From: Impatiens glandulifera
Taxonomy: Eukaryota > Streptophyta > Magnoliopsida > Ericales > Balsaminaceae
Assembly (NCBI RefSeq): GCF_907164915.1
Contig: NC_061864.1
Location: 2,654,389-2,718,388 of the forward strand
DNA: 64,000 nt
Direction of reading: 5' to 3'
The position numbers and the translations under genes were made by a program. The notes beneath the pieces are model-generated. The model was not told the origin of the DNA. It saw nothing but the letters and a program-made list of their open reading frames with translations, and did not search any database. Below, piece after piece: positions 1 to 11,960 of the stretch (within the stretch, counting starts at the first letter, position 1; every line of letters begins with the position of its first letter).

Positions 1-426
1 AACTTGTAGCTTTGTAACTTATCCTTAAAGGCTCTATTGGCTAAGTAATTGATTTTTTATTTTTTTTTGATAAATATGTGATTTATTTTAGCACTATTCT
101 TAACCCTACCCGATTAATTTCTGTTTTTTTTTTTAAAAAAAAAATGTGTTTACTATTGGAATAATTAGCAATTAATTAAACTATTAATATTATTATTATT
201 ATTATGAATTAAAAAGGAATGCTTTCTTCTTCTTCTTATTCTGTATATTGTGTTATCTACTTTTTGGTGTTTGAAGCTCAACTAGAAGTTGTCTGATGAA
301 TCATAGGACCCCACAAACTGTACTATGATATTGGAGCATCATCCAGGCGGACATCATAATCCATTTCCTTTTCTCTGTGGGTGGCTGGGTGCTCACTTTT
401 TTTTTTTTTTTCTTTTTTTTTTCCGA
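1..426. other. Upstream region of the GDU-type gene
   Basis: AT-rich DNA with short poly-T and poly-A runs, a (TTA/ATT)n stretch near 186-204 and a long poly-T tract at about 398-421 just before the TATA box of the first gene. I see no coding sequence. The open frame that begins at 377 starts upstream of the TATA box and is driven by low-complexity sequence, so it was not used as the gene start. Confidence 0.6.
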
Positions 427-436
427 TTATAAATAC
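427..436 (+). promoter_or_regulatory. TATA box of the GDU-type gene
   Basis: A good plant TATA box (attataaata) sits about 130 bases before the chosen start codon. Transcription would be expected to begin near 460, which puts the GAA-repeat tract in the 5' UTR. Confidence 0.6.
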
Positions 437-492
437 CCTTCCACCTTCTCTCTGTTTTCCCCAACAACCATAACACTTTCAATTCACCTTCA

Positions 493-535
493 AAGAAGAA
501 GAAGAAGAAGAAGAAGAAGAAGAAGAAGAAGAAGA
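493..535 (+). repeat. (GAA)n microsatellite in the 5' UTR
   Basis: About 13 uninterrupted AAG/GAA triplets in the predicted 5' UTR. GAA-rich leaders are common in plant genes. The EREL-type gene at the other end of the window has a similar tract just before its start codon. Confidence 0.9.
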
Positions 536-559
536 CAGAAGAAATTAAGAATCGAAGAA

Positions 560-1069
560 ATGAGGCAAGCAGGAAGAATCCTATTAACCCACTCAACAGT
601 TATGGTTACTGAAACAGAGGCACCCATATATTCGCCGTCGCCGGCCAACGGGGGAGTCGTGCAGAGATCGCCGTGGCATTCGCCGCTTCCTTACCTCTTC
701 GGAGGACTAGCGGCGATGTTGGGTCTCATAGCCTTCGCCCTTTTAATCCTAGCTTGCTCCTACTTCAAGAAGTCCAGAGACGCCAGCGAAAGTGACGACC
801 TTGAAGCAGCAGCAGCAGCCGCCGGCAATAAACCATCCCCTGTTTTCGAAGAGAAGATTTTGGTAATCATGGCCGGAGACATGAAACCAACTTTCTTGGC
901 CACTCCCATGTCTTTCAGTAGCAAATCATCATATAGCTTAACCGTGGATTCTTCTCAAGGTAATAAGGAGAAACAGAGTGACCAAATCGCAGAGAAACAG
1001 AAAGATGACATGACTGGTCATCATCATCATCAAATTCACATTCTTCCATCACCAGTCCCAAACCAGTGA
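560..1069 (+). CDS. GDU: GLUTAMINE DUMPER (GDU)-type single-pass membrane protein
   Basis: Single-exon gene of 169 residues. It has the GDU layout: a short N-terminus, a WHSPLPYLFGGLAAMLGLIA segment leading into one membrane helix (about residues 44-68, ending ILACSYF), an acidic/alanine stretch, and the family signature VIMAG at residues 102-106 inside EEKILVIMAGDMKPTFLATP. The C-terminus is polar with a short His run. GDU proteins act at the plasma membrane in amino-acid export and work with the ubiquitin ligase LOG2 (known for Arabidopsis GDU1). The start at 560 is the first in-frame ATG after the TATA box and GAA leader; an ATG at 602 would give a protein 14 residues shorter. Which GDU paralogue it is cannot be told from sequence alone. 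Confidence 0.93.
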   Translation: MRQAGRILLTHSTVMVTETEAPIYSPSPANGGVVQRSPWHSPLPYLFGGLAAMLGLIAFALLILACSYFKKSRDASESDDLEAAAAAAGNKPSPVFEEKILVIMAGDMKPTFLATPMSFSSKSSYSLTVDSSQGNKEKQSDQIAEKQKDDMTGHHHHQIHILPSPVPNQ

Positions 1070-1524
1070 CATCACACCCGCCGGCGCCGGTCACTGATCT
1101 AAGTTTCTATTTCGAAAAATGCCCCCGTATTTACTTCGGGTTGCTGAGATTTTGTTAGCCCTTTTTTCAATTTTGGTTTTTGCCCAGAAGATTTTGATAG
1201 ATGTACTAGAGAAATGGATGCCTGCCTTTGATATTATCACTGTTGTTAACTTTGTTCATGTCATCAAGCAATGAATACAAGAATCGCCAATTTTGCCATG
1301 TTTTCAGTCATATAACAGTACAAATAATAAGTTGGATCATCAAAGTAAATAACTTTTAAGGATGAGAGTATTAATGGACACAAAAGAGTCTACTATACTA
1401 GTAGTCTTGGAAGAAGAAGAAAAAAAACTTGTATTCAAAATATACTCAAACCATAACAATGCTTTTTCTTGAATTGTTAGAAATATATAACAGTGATTAC
1501 AAACATTAACACCACCGTTGTTGC
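1070..1524. other. Convergent intergenic region (3' UTRs)
   Basis: The 3' ends of the GDU-type gene (+) and the PP2C gene (-) face each other across 455 bases. Both 3' UTRs must lie here. No further gene is visible. Confidence 0.7.
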
Positions 1525-4481
1525 TTAGTTGGACTTGTTGCCTGCGGATGAACCACCACCTTGGTTTGCCAAGAATCTTACTACCACTACGGTTATGTTA
1601 TCGCCACTGCCTCTCTGACATGCTTCCTGCATCAGCCTCTTTGCCGCTGCCTCGGGTTCTTCAATTGGTTTTCCCATTTCAACAGCTTCCTGTAAAATAA
1701 ACAAAAACGGACTTCAATAACTAATACTTGGGAACTTGCTTCATGAGAGGTTATTATGAAAAACAAGGTTATATGGGATTATTTGACTAAAAGACAGCAT
1801 GTTTGAATTTGGTTTTTTGGGGGAGTTTTCTAAAAAAAGAATTAGGTTATTTAAATTTTTAATTGGTTTAATTACTAAAATGTTTTTTTATATTTAACAT
1901 TTAATATTTAATAAAAATAAAGTATGAATATTTTAGTTGATAAAATGAGTGATTTCATAGTTAGAATGATAATGATGTGATTGAGAGAATTTATAAAAAA
2001 ATGATAAATATTTAAAATAAAAATCTCAATAAAACCCACATCAATCAAGCTCTAAGGATATAACTATACTTTTTAAATAGAAGATATTTTTGATATTAGG
2101 TGATTTTTGATTGGCCAATGAGTTATTTGAATTTAATCTCAAAAATTTTACTATCTCATCATAATTCAAACTATCAACCAAAATACCCTCTATTTATTTT
2201 TTTCAAAAATATTTTTAATCATAATTTTATAAAACCTACTATCTTCTTATCAAAAATTGGGTTAGATAACCCCAAGTTTTTATAACATGCACAGAACATG
2301 GAAATTTTGAAATAACCTATTGGTTACACAAATAACCCAAGATTAGGAGAAGGCCCATATAACCCCCATCAATTAAGCTCTTGGTTATCAACAAAAGAGT
2401 TCATGAACAAACTGTTCTTAGCACAAAAAAAAAAGTAAACTCTAAAACTAACCAAGGTCTCACTCAACTCTTAACACAACTATTTTTTCAAATTTCTGAA
2501 TGAAAGAAACATAAAGTTGAAAATTATGGATATCGCAATATCAGACTAGCACATACCTCATTTGAAACCACATCCCACAGTCCATCACTTGCAAGAATTA
2601 GAAACTCTAAAGAGCTGTCAACCTTTTCTTCCTACAGATGCGGAAAAAAAAGGAAGACACCCAACATGAAATTAGTTTTCTATCTCAAATTCAAGCAGGT
2701 GAATACGTATTGTAAAGAACAAGAGAAACATATATATCAGTATTGTACCCGAATCTCTGGATCTGCGACCACATATTGTTTCAAATGCCTATCACCAAAT
2801 GCACGAGATACGGCAAGAACTCCTCCAACTCTCCAGGTTCCTAATAGCAACCACACTAGTTAAAAATCTGTTTTTAAGAGAAAACTAAACATGTAAGAAG
2901 ATTATTTTTGTTTTTACCTGCCCACATCACAAATCCTCCTGCATCTTCTATCCGTCGCCGTTCATCGGTTTGGTCTGGTTTATGATCTCGAGAAACAGCA
3001 ATGGCTGCAGGAAAAAGGATTATACATTTGCATGAATGTATATCATTAAACCAATAGAAGGTGCAAATTTTCCTATATCATTACAAGGAAAAAAATCGTA
3101 ATATTCCAGAAGTCTTCATGCTGCACTGAGCTCCTAAATCATTCTTCCCATCGATGAGTACATAAATGATGAAACAACAAAGAACCAAATTCAGGCAAAC
3201 ACCGTCAAGCACCAACTAGTATCAAGCCTACTAAAGAGACAAGTTCTCAATCCTACCATTGCCACCCCTGCAGATAACTGCTCTTGAATCCCCAACATTT
3301 GCAACCAGCAACCTATCGCCTACAAGGATGGCCGTGGAAGCTGTTGATCCAGCATCTCTGGTCGAATTATTCTCCGACTTCAGAAACTCAGCGTCGGTAT
3401 GATTATATGCATCAGCTGTAAGAGAGAAAATTTGTCAACTAAGCTCTTTTTATAAGGAAAAATGAGATTCTTGAGGAGAATCAGATGGGCAAAGCAAACC
3501 TATAGCTGATTTAGTATCAGATATGAACTTTGGATGACTAATCAGGTTGCTAAATAGATTTTGTTTAACATAATCTGCCGCTCTTGCACCCCCATGGCCT
3601 GGAATATAAATAGAACACAAATTAATTTGAATTAAGTTCCTTTGATAACTGTTTTAGAATCACTTAATTATTTAGATTCAGCTCAAATTATGTTAAAATA
3701 TCTGACTTAATTCGTCCAATCTATGTAATATAGTAAGATCATTCAAAAGAATGAGAAGGCACGATGGACCACAGAGCATAAACATACCATCAAAGACTCC
3801 AAATAGGCCAACTATTTCACCATCTACACCATCAATTCTAGTTTCGTAAAAATCTTCCATTGAAGCCCTTTTTCCAGGAGAACTTGCATATCCGTAACTG
3901 AACTTTCCATTCTGACTATTTCAAGAAGATGCGTTTAATTAGTGTGTGATAACAATTCAAGCAATCTTGATGTTACAGATATAATATTATGTGTCAAACA
4001 TGCATAATTTCCTATAATTACTGGTTACATTCCCTTCATGAAGCCTACCCAACAAAAGTTTAGTTAGCAGACAGGCATTGAAGGACATGTGATTTTATAA
4101 TTTACGTGTTAATCAGCACAATATAAGTATAATTACAAGGATATATTGCATATCATTATGAAAAAAAAAATCCTACTATTAGGTTTTAGCATTTCTGATT
4201 GAACTCTTCTCAATATAACAATAACAATTCATCAAAGAAGTTGCTTTCTTGGTGAACCATTCTTCTTTCAAGAACATAGGATCTAAATTAAAATTCACAA
4301 TTCTTCTCCTTCATATAGATCATCCTTCCTTAGGAGTTAGGTCAACATGTCCGTGGTTAAGAAAAATGCAAAACCAATCAAGATTACAGAGAGAGTTGTA
4401 CCTGAGGCCACCACCGCTAACAGGAGCATCATCTCCGTAGACCTGGCTTGCAGACGACAAGACCGAGTTAAGATATCCCAT
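1525..4481 (-). CDS. PP2C: Clade-F protein phosphatase 2C (WIN2/PP2C59-like)
   Basis: Eight coding exons on the minus strand: 4402-4481, 3788-3915, 3500-3598, 3257-3415, 2918-3004, 2749-2840, 2557-2631 and 1525-1689. Together they give 885 nt and 294 residues, with every junction in phase. The N-terminus [10 protein letters not shown] is typical of the WIN2 group. Visible PP2C motifs are [27 protein letters not shown] (metal site, split by an intron), [44 protein letters not shown] and [13 protein letters not shown]. All key Asp residues are present, so it should be an active Mg/Mn-dependent Ser/Thr phosphatase. A further intron at about 4500-4789 appears to interrupt the 5' UTR (consensus GT-AG). 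WIN2 in Arabidopsis binds a bacterial effector and takes part in defence; that role here is inference. Confidence 0.93.
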
Positions 4482-4879
4482 TGCGATAGCTTCTGATCCC
4501 TAATGTAAAATTTGTAGAAATTATGCCTAAAGAAAGAAAGAGAAGCAATCGGTGTGTAAAATCAAAACAATCAGGCGGTGATCAGAGACAGAATAGGTAA
4601 TAAACATGATTTCGTAATGAATATAGAAAAGAAAAGAAAAGGAAAGGAAAGACCTAAATCGCGAAAAAAGATGAGAGGTAATCCGATCAATCTCGAAGAA
4701 GAAGAAGAAGAAATACAGTAGTTAGATGGATCGTATTAATGGATGGATGCGTATACATATCAATCAATACGGGTGGTTGAGAGAATTACCTGAAAGATGA
4801 ATCCCCTAATGCACCAACGGTATGAGATTTGAGAGAAATTCAACGATGGAAGGTGTATGAACGAAGAAAAAGACCGTAG

Positions 4880-7185
4880 TTTTAAAGAAATATTATTTCT
4901 ACTGCTTTGTTTCATTCGAGATTTAAAATAAATTACTAATATTAATATTATTTTTGTAAATATAATTTTAAAATTTAGGATGAATCTTACTTCTTCAAAA
5001 TTAATGATCTCTATGATGAGATGTGATATATTAAAATGTTATATAAAATTGTCAATAATTCATATACGATTTTTAAATATAAAATATTTCACTATTAATC
5101 TATTATGAATATTTATAAGATTGTAATTACATCTTCTTAAATTATAAATTTATTATAATATTGTTTTCAATTTTGTTTTATAAAGCAGTTTAAAATAGGA
5201 TAATCAAAACTCCGCTAAAGAACACGACGAATGTTAGGTTGATTTGTGACGAAGATGGCTATGATTTATATATGAATGAAATTTGAAGAGAGATAATGAA
5301 TAAATAATAGTTGTATAATAATTATGGATTAAAAAAGGATTTCTAAAAGATGATAAAGTGAACTCATCTTTTTATTTTTCAAAATAGGTTCATTCTCACT
5401 GTCCTACAATAATCCTTATTAAATTACTGTAAAATTCTCACAATCCTACATATTACTGTAACAAATAATAGATTGTTTGCTAATGGGAAATTTTATTTTT
5501 TATTTTAATTTTTAAATATAAAAATATATTTAAATAATCTCAAATAGTTAACTTTCTCAAATAATATTTTTAATTCATTATTCTTATTTATTTTTTCAAT
5601 AACTCAAGATAAATAATTTATTGGGAATTAGACCTAAAAATTGTATTGTTTTTAAATAAGACTTTTTAATTTTATTTAATAGTGTTAATAACATTTATAA
5701 TAAAAAAATTCTTAAAATTTGTATTAATCATAATTGTGTTAACCTCGTGGATGCGAAGTAAAAATGAAACGGATTAGTTTTAAACCCTGTCTCTAAACTT
5801 AATTACATAAAGTTATCAAATTTAGATTATACATTGTTATTGATAATAATTTAGTTTATCATCAATATTAAAAGTATTTTAAAAGAAAATAATAATTTAA
5901 GATGTGGTGATCTAATTTCAATTTTTTACCTATGTATATTTATCTCAACTAATAGTTTATACTCTAACCATCATAACTTACAAGTGATCAACTTTTATAA
6001 AAATCAATTAAGTAATTAGCATTTGATCAAATTATAGACTTTAAAGGAAATTATGGATTAACTCTAATTTGTCACTTCAAATGAGTTAAACAAATCAAAT
6101 ATACACAATCATGCATAATACCAAAAAAAAAAAAAAAAAAAAACACTTACAACTCTAAGTTATTGATCTTTAAGATCGATGAGGCAACAATAAATATAAA
6201 TACCGTGTAATGTATGTTTTTAGAGCCTTCAATTTAAGTTATTTGAATTTAATATAAAAAATCTAGTCGATATATTATTTATAATATATATTCACATTTA
6301 TATATATCTTCCACCTTAATTTTGAATCATTTTACATTTAGCACAAATAAGTTGATACTAAAAATATGCAAATATCAGTCAAATACGTTAAAATCATATT
6401 GCAAAAGATAGTGCTTATATATGGAAGGATATATGCAATCAAAATATTTGATTACTAAATTATGAAAATCAATAATATATTATAAATAAAAAGAATAATA
6501 TCATATTTTTTTATAAAATATTAATTATTATTAAATTCAATTAAAAAAATAATTAATAAATAATAATACAAAATAACATTTACAAAATGAAAATAAATAA
6601 TAAATAATTTAAATATTAAATTTTAAAAACAATAAAATAAATTTTCTCAAAAGTAAAATTCAACTATTACAATTATTGAGAGTAACTCCAAAACGAACAA
6701 TTACGCGTTCTTAAATAATTAGTGTTAAAATAAGGCAAATTCATCTAACATTCGAACCAATAAAAGAGTGTCGAAAGATTTTTACCAAATATTTTGAGCG
6801 GTAATTAAAATTAATTTTAGCCGAAGATCGATATGAAACGCCGAAAAAAGTAATGTCAGATAATAATATACCATCTATATATATGGTCAAAATAATGAAA
6901 AAAATCCTACGAATAGAATACATGTAAGAAGATCTTCATATTAAAAACTAACTTTAATAACCTTTTAAAAAAATAACTCTAGATTTGATTTTTTCGTCTC
7001 TTTTACTACAAATAAATAGACGAACACAAATTTGAGAAATTATCACCAACATAATTAGAAGATATAAGTAAAAAAAAATCTCACACACAATTAATAGTAT
7101 TATTCGAATTATAAAACCGAGCGTAAAGAGAGTTATTGGAGGGGCACCAAGAGATGACTTTCAACTTCTCTAAAATAAAAAATAA
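4880..7185. other. AT-rich intergenic DNA
   Basis: About 2.3 kb of very AT-rich sequence between the PP2C promoter side and the inverted-repeat element. It includes a poly-A run at about 6123-6143. No open frame looks like a real gene and no RNA gene was recognised. Confidence 0.7.
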
Positions 7186-7193
7186 TAAATTTA

Positions 7194-7479
7194 AAGAAAA
7201 AACTCATTTAGACGTATATACTTGTACAACTAGCTCACTTAGACGTATGTACTAATAAAATATCATTTAAACATATGTACTATCAAAAATTGGCTCATTT
7301 AGCCACTTTTAGTAACCATGGTTAACTTTTATTTTTAAATTTATATATTTATTAATTAAATATTAATATATTTTCTCTCACATTCCTTTTCATTTATTAC
7401 TAATAAATGAACTCTCTATTTTTTTTTTTATCTTTTTTATTATTTCTATATAAGCATTTATTATTGATTATTTTAATTT

Positions 7480-7520
<41 letters not shown>

Positions 7521-8252
7521 TATTCATCATTAATTATTTTAACTTTATATTTTTTCTTCTTTCTTATATTTTTTTCTTATATTCACATAGATTATTAATT
7601 ATTTTAAAATTGTTTGGTCCCAATAATTGAATATAACAATGAAAATCATTTCAACAATGAAAATTATTTCAACAATGAAAATCCTTTCAACAATAAAAAA
7701 TTTTGAACACAAAAATAAATTAATTAAGAATTAAAAATTGAATAAATCCAAAAAAGTAATAATCAAATATTAGACAAAACAATGCACCTACTATAAGTCG
7801 TGAATAAAAATTAAATAAAAAATTATTAATTTCAATTTTGTTTATATTAAATTAAATAAGAAAAATTATTCAAAAAAATATTCCAGTAAAATATAAAATT
7901 TATAAATAAATTGTTAAATATTTTTCAAAAATGAGAATTTAAGCAATATGAGAAATAAAAATAAATAAAGAAAAGGAAGATAACATATAAAAGAAATTAA
8001 TATTAAATTAATAAAATAAATTAAAAATAAAATAAATTACTTGGTTTAATTAATGAAAAAGAAGGAGAGAGAAAATGTATTAATATTTAATTAATAAATA
8101 TATAAATTTAAAAATAAAAGTTAACCATGGTTACTAAAAGAGGCTAAATGAGCCAATTTTTGATAGTACATATGTTTAAATGATCTTTTATTAATACATA
8201 CGTCTAAGTGAGCTAGTTGTACAAGTACATACGTCTAAGCGAGTTTTTTTCC
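7194..8252. mobile_element. Non-autonomous DNA transposon with ~205-bp terminal inverted repeats
   Basis: The left arm (7194 to about 7400) and right arm (about 8046-8252) are long, well-matched inverted repeats. Both run inward from an A-rich tip through ctcatttagacg-type motifs, cttgtacaactagctcactt, actatcaaaaattggctcat and taaccatggttaac to a pyrimidine-rich end. Each arm holds several copies of a tcacttagacgtatgtact-like sub-repeat. The 8-base palindrome TAAATTTA flanks both ends (7186-7193 and 8253-8260); it may be the target-site duplication or part of the repeat. The ~650-base interior has no transposase frame. Long inverted repeats with an 8-10 bp duplication fit a Mutator-like (MULE) derivative best, but the superfamily is not proven. 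Confidence 0.85.
7637..7697 (+). repeat. 18-bp tandem repeat inside the inverted-repeat element
   Basis: Just over three copies of caatgaaaatcatttcaa, with small changes between copies, lie in the interior of the element. Confidence 0.85.
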
Positions 8253-8260
8253 TAAATTTA

Positions 8261-8551
8261 ATATTGAAAGCTAGCCACCGATAACCGATATATCTTAGTA
8301 GGTTATTTGTCCACATTTTTATAAGAATTATATCTAATTGTATATTTTAAAATATAAAATAATAAAGAGAACATAAATCACAACAATTGTTGATTAGTTA
8401 GTTTGAAAAATTATTTTAGTGAGAATAAGTTATTAACAAAATTATTATAACACCTAGGGGGCTAGAGAAATGCATTTAAGATTGAAAAACAAAAACCGGC
8501 AAATGAACATGTTGTTTGAAGTAATGGCATCATCATATAATATATATTGTA
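8261..8551. other. Spacer between the transposon and flotillin-like gene A
   Basis: About 290 AT-rich bases downstream of flotillin-like gene A, probably including its 3' UTR. Nothing else is visible. Confidence 0.5.
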
Positions 8552-8672
8552 CTAGGTTTTACGGTTCCGGGGAGAGGATGAGTCGGTCAAGGTCCTGATC
8601 CATTTGGGCGGCAACATACCGGTCTGTTCGTAAGCCTTCTTAATCAGAGGCGCCAACAACTCAACATCCTTC
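8552..8672 (-). pseudogene. Out-of-frame C-terminal tail of flotillin-like gene A
   Basis: Just past the stop of gene A, a different reading frame still encodes a flotillin C-terminus. It contains [10 protein letters not shown] and ends RNRKT with a stop at 8552-8554, matching the [12 protein letters not shown]...RKP tails of genes B and C. The frame differs from the main frame by one base, in the run of GGT/GGG codons near 8673-8685. About 40 residues are therefore no longer translated in frame. Confidence 0.8.
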
Positions 8673-10066
8673 ACCCACCACCACCCTTGCCCGATGCATG
8701 AGAGCCGACACCAGTCCAGATACTAATGTTCGGTTCGAGACTCTCGACAGCTCGGGAGTTGATGCGAGCCATGTTCACCAACATATCGTTGGAGATCATT
8801 AGGTAATCGCGGACAGCATTATAGTTATTGTCCCCAACTGCGTCCACGAGGGTGCGTAGATACGCCCCCTCCGCATGAGTCAAGACCATTAACCCCTCCG
8901 CCTCTTTCTTCTTCGCGTACAAGTCTGCTTCGGCTGATTGCTGCCGGGCCAAGAGTGATGCTTTCGCCGCAACTCTTTGGGCGTCGGCTTCTCTCTGTTT
9001 CGCGTATAGAGCTGCCTCTGCTTCTTTCTGTTTTGCGTACAGTTCCCAATTTGCTTTTTTCACCTTAGTTTCGTACTCTACTTTGGCTTTGCTCAAGAAC
9101 TCGCCCTTGAGCTTCTCTGTCATCGTCAAAGCATTCATCATCTCAACCTCCCTCTGCAACTCTGCATCCCTCACAGCAACCGCCTTCACCGCCTCCATTT
9201 CCGCCAACTGAGCCTCCCTACCCCAATTAGCCTTTTTCTTCGCCAAATCGGAATTAGCCTCAGCAACCTCCGACTCCCTTTGATTTTTGAACACCTTAAT
9301 CATCGCCTTGACCTTTATCACCTCCTTCTCCCCTTCCCCCTTCCTCTGAGTCGATACTATCCTCGTCTCCGCATCGATCTTAGCGGCGTTCTGCTGCGTC
9401 AGCCCTTCTCTCAACTTGGTTCCTATCGCCCCCTTCATCCTGGCCTCCGCCACCTCCACCTTCGCCTTGTTCGCGGCTTCCTCGTGAACCTTTTGACCTA
9501 GGTATGAGAAGTATTCGTGCCCTGGGACGTCAACCAATTGTTTCACGTTTGCATTGTAGATCCATAATCCGAATTGATTCAGCTCAGGCTGAACCTGCAT
9601 GCAAATTAACTGTTTAGTTAATTATTTGGATCATCCATTGAATGTATATATATATTATTATTATTACCTTACGGAAGACCTCGTCCTTGAAGTCTTTGGT
9701 TGAACAGAAAATATCCTCCATGGTCATAGAGGCGGCGATGACGCGGGTTTCTCCCTCAATGATACCGAGAACGAGGTCATTGACGTGTTTGGAGAGGTTG
9801 CCGTGAGGAGAGATGAGCTTGGCGTACTTGATGAGGCTTTCGTGGTCGTCGATTTGAGGACCGATGGTGAAGACGGCGGGAAGGACGAAGGCAAGTTTCT
9901 GAACGCTCATGGCCTGAACTTCGAAGGAGTAGTTTACCGGAGAAACGTCGAAGACGGTGCAGAGCTGACCGGGGAGAATCCATGCCTTCTTGGCGATCTT
10001 AGTGTCTTGGATTCCGATGCCAGTAATCACCAGGTATTCTGAAGAACTTGCTACTTTGTACATCAT
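8671..10066 (-). CDS. FLOT: Flotillin-like protein A (frameshift-truncated)
   Basis: Two exons (9668-10066 and 8671-9594) separated by a 73-base intron give 440 residues. The N-terminal SPFH/PHB part carries [14 protein letters not shown] and [11 protein letters not shown], followed by [20 protein letters not shown]. After the intron come [20 protein letters not shown] and the EA-rich flotillin coiled coil (about residues 190-375) with repeats such as [20 protein letters not shown]. Plant flotillins are inner-leaflet scaffold proteins of sterol-rich plasma-membrane domains, acting in clathrin-independent endocytosis and symbiont infection. Gene A diverges more from B and C than they do from each other, starts with two Met codons, and stops after a Gly-rich stretch because of a one-base frame change. 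It may still make protein; whether it works without the tail is unknown. Confidence 0.88.
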
Positions 10067-10193
10067 GATTTTAGGGTTTCTATTTCTAATTTTATCTATT
10101 TTTTGATTAGCTGATTCAATGTGCTTGCAACGCAGGCCGGTTGACCTTTTTTGGTGGCTTGGATCATTAATGATCGATCGTGTAAGCTGTTTC

Positions 10194-10206
10194 TTTATAA
10201 TATATG
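10194..10206 (-). promoter_or_regulatory. Possible TATA box of flotillin-like gene A
   Basis: Read on the minus strand, a tatattataaag block lies about 130 bases before the start codon. Between it and the gene is a ggccggttgacctt motif. It contains a W-box core (TTGAC) and partly matches the ggccggtct block upstream of gene B. Confidence 0.4.
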
Positions 10207-10599
10207 CTGTGCCTATTTAATTAAATTATTAATGCTTCCCAAATTAACACTTTTTTATCCTCCTTTAAATTAATAATTATATTTTTTAAATTAATAATTA
10301 TATTGTCAAATTTTTAGAAATATTTTTTTATATAAGGGTGGTTGAAGTATTTAAAATAGGAAAAATGATCGAGCAATGCATACGTGGGCGGACAATTCCC
10401 TTCTTGTTAATTATTTTCTCTCTTTTTTTATTAAATAATTTCTATATATAATTCGAGCTAATTACCACGATCGTGAAAAAATATTAATAAGTCAATAGAA
10501 AAAAAAGTCATAAATAATAAATAAAAAATATTTGATAAATAAAGGAATTGAAAAGTCATAAAAATAAAAGAGATAAATTCATAATTTAATTAGTGATAT

Positions 10600-10713
10600 T
10601 TAAGGTTTAGAGTTTAAAGTTTAGAGTTTAGAGTTTAGGGTTTAGAGTTTAAGGTTTAGGGTTTAAAATTTAGAGTTTAGGATTTAAGGTTTAGGGATTA
10701 AGGTTTAGAGTTT
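10600..10713 (+). repeat. Degenerate telomere-like repeat tract
   Basis: About 114 bases built from 6-8 base units related to the plant telomere repeat TTTAGGG, such as tttagagtttagggtttag. Only some units are exact, so this is an old interstitial tract and not a chromosome end. Confidence 0.8.
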
Positions 10714-11200
10714 ATTTAAACATATAATTAAAATATTTAATGTGAGAGTTATTTTAACCGTTAAATGAGAGATAATAAATATTAAAGAGTAAAATAATAA
10801 TCGTAAGAATAGAGATAAATGGGATAAATTAATTTGTAGAGATAGAGAGAGATTATTTAATAAAAGGAGAGAGAAATTATTTAATAAGAGAGAGAGAAAT
10901 TAATTAATCAGAGGAGAGAGATTATTATTATATTTTTATTTATTTATTAATTCCAAATGTCGGTTACTTAGACAATTGCTCTCCCAGTAGAGATATATAT
11001 CATTTCTCTTAAAATAAAACCAAATTTTATATAACTTTAAATATAAATAGTTGAAATTTTAAGATTTAAAAAAAAATCCAAAATCTTGATAACTTCAATT
11101 TGACAATTTGCTGATTATATTTTATGTTTCATAGAAGAGCCTTCTTCTTAATTAATTTTGTAAGTAATTTATATATATATATAATATTTATATATTTATA

Positions 11201-11250
11201 TATTCATATATTCATATATTCATATATTCATATATTCATATATTTATATG
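11201..11250 (+). repeat. 8-bp (catatatt)n microsatellite
   Basis: About five near-exact copies of catatatt, running into longer AT dinucleotide stretches on the left. Confidence 0.85.
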
Positions 11251-11709
11251 CGAGACTTTATTTTTGTAACATTAAAAGAATGTCAACAATTTTATTTTTA
11301 TTTTTGGATCAAAATAAGCTAATCTTAATTTATTAATCTTATCATTCTCCATAACAAACTTATTTTTTTTAACAATAAAATCTTGTCAGAATTTGGATAT
11401 TAAAATTTGACCTACTTCAATCGATTTATAAAACATAAGAAATGAAAAACACAAGAAGACACAAATTTATAATAGTTCACTCAAATGAGCTATGTCCACT
11501 TTAAACGCAACCGAATTTCACTTTAATGAAGAAAAACAATACATAATTTTTGCCTCACACTTTATTTCTATAAAATTATGTCATATAAATACAGATTCTT
11601 AATAATAATATATTTATAGTGTAAACATTTAGATAATAAAATCTAAACAACTCTGCGTTTAAAATCAAATAAAATAAAATCTAATTAACTATTAATGTAA
11701 ATTATATCC

Positions 11710-11960
11710 TCATTATTTTCTGGAGGATAATTTGGTTTGAGATAAATTGTAGAATCTTTAACAATTTCAAACGACCATTGCGGATCTTTCATAATGCTAT
11801 CATCCTAACATTATATGATGTTCGATATGGGAAGTCGACAAATTTAGTCCTCTCTTGGAAGGTCTCCACACACGTTAATTTGGTATTTTTTGTATGATTT
11901 TCTTTACACATGTAATTTCTTTGTCGTTGTACTTAAACGACTATTATTTTCATAATATCA
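11710..11960. repeat. Intergenic block E, copy 1 (3' of gene B)
   Basis: Weakly but collinearly similar to 19130-19390 and 23590-23850: a ggtt(t/g)ga(g)a...aaat(t/c)gt(a/c)ga opening, ttcataatgctat in the middle and a tgtcgtt(a/g)t..ttaaacga ending. It lies about 0.8 kb downstream of gene B, as copy 2 does for gene C. Confidence 0.55.

Noticed and set aside
377..559. N-terminal extension of the GDU-type frame (Met at 377)
   Set aside because: It starts upstream of the TATA box and encodes poly-Phe and poly-Arg from microsatellites; family members do not have it.
10600..10713. True telomere
   Set aside because: Units are degenerate, the tract is only about 114 bases and genes flank it on both sides.
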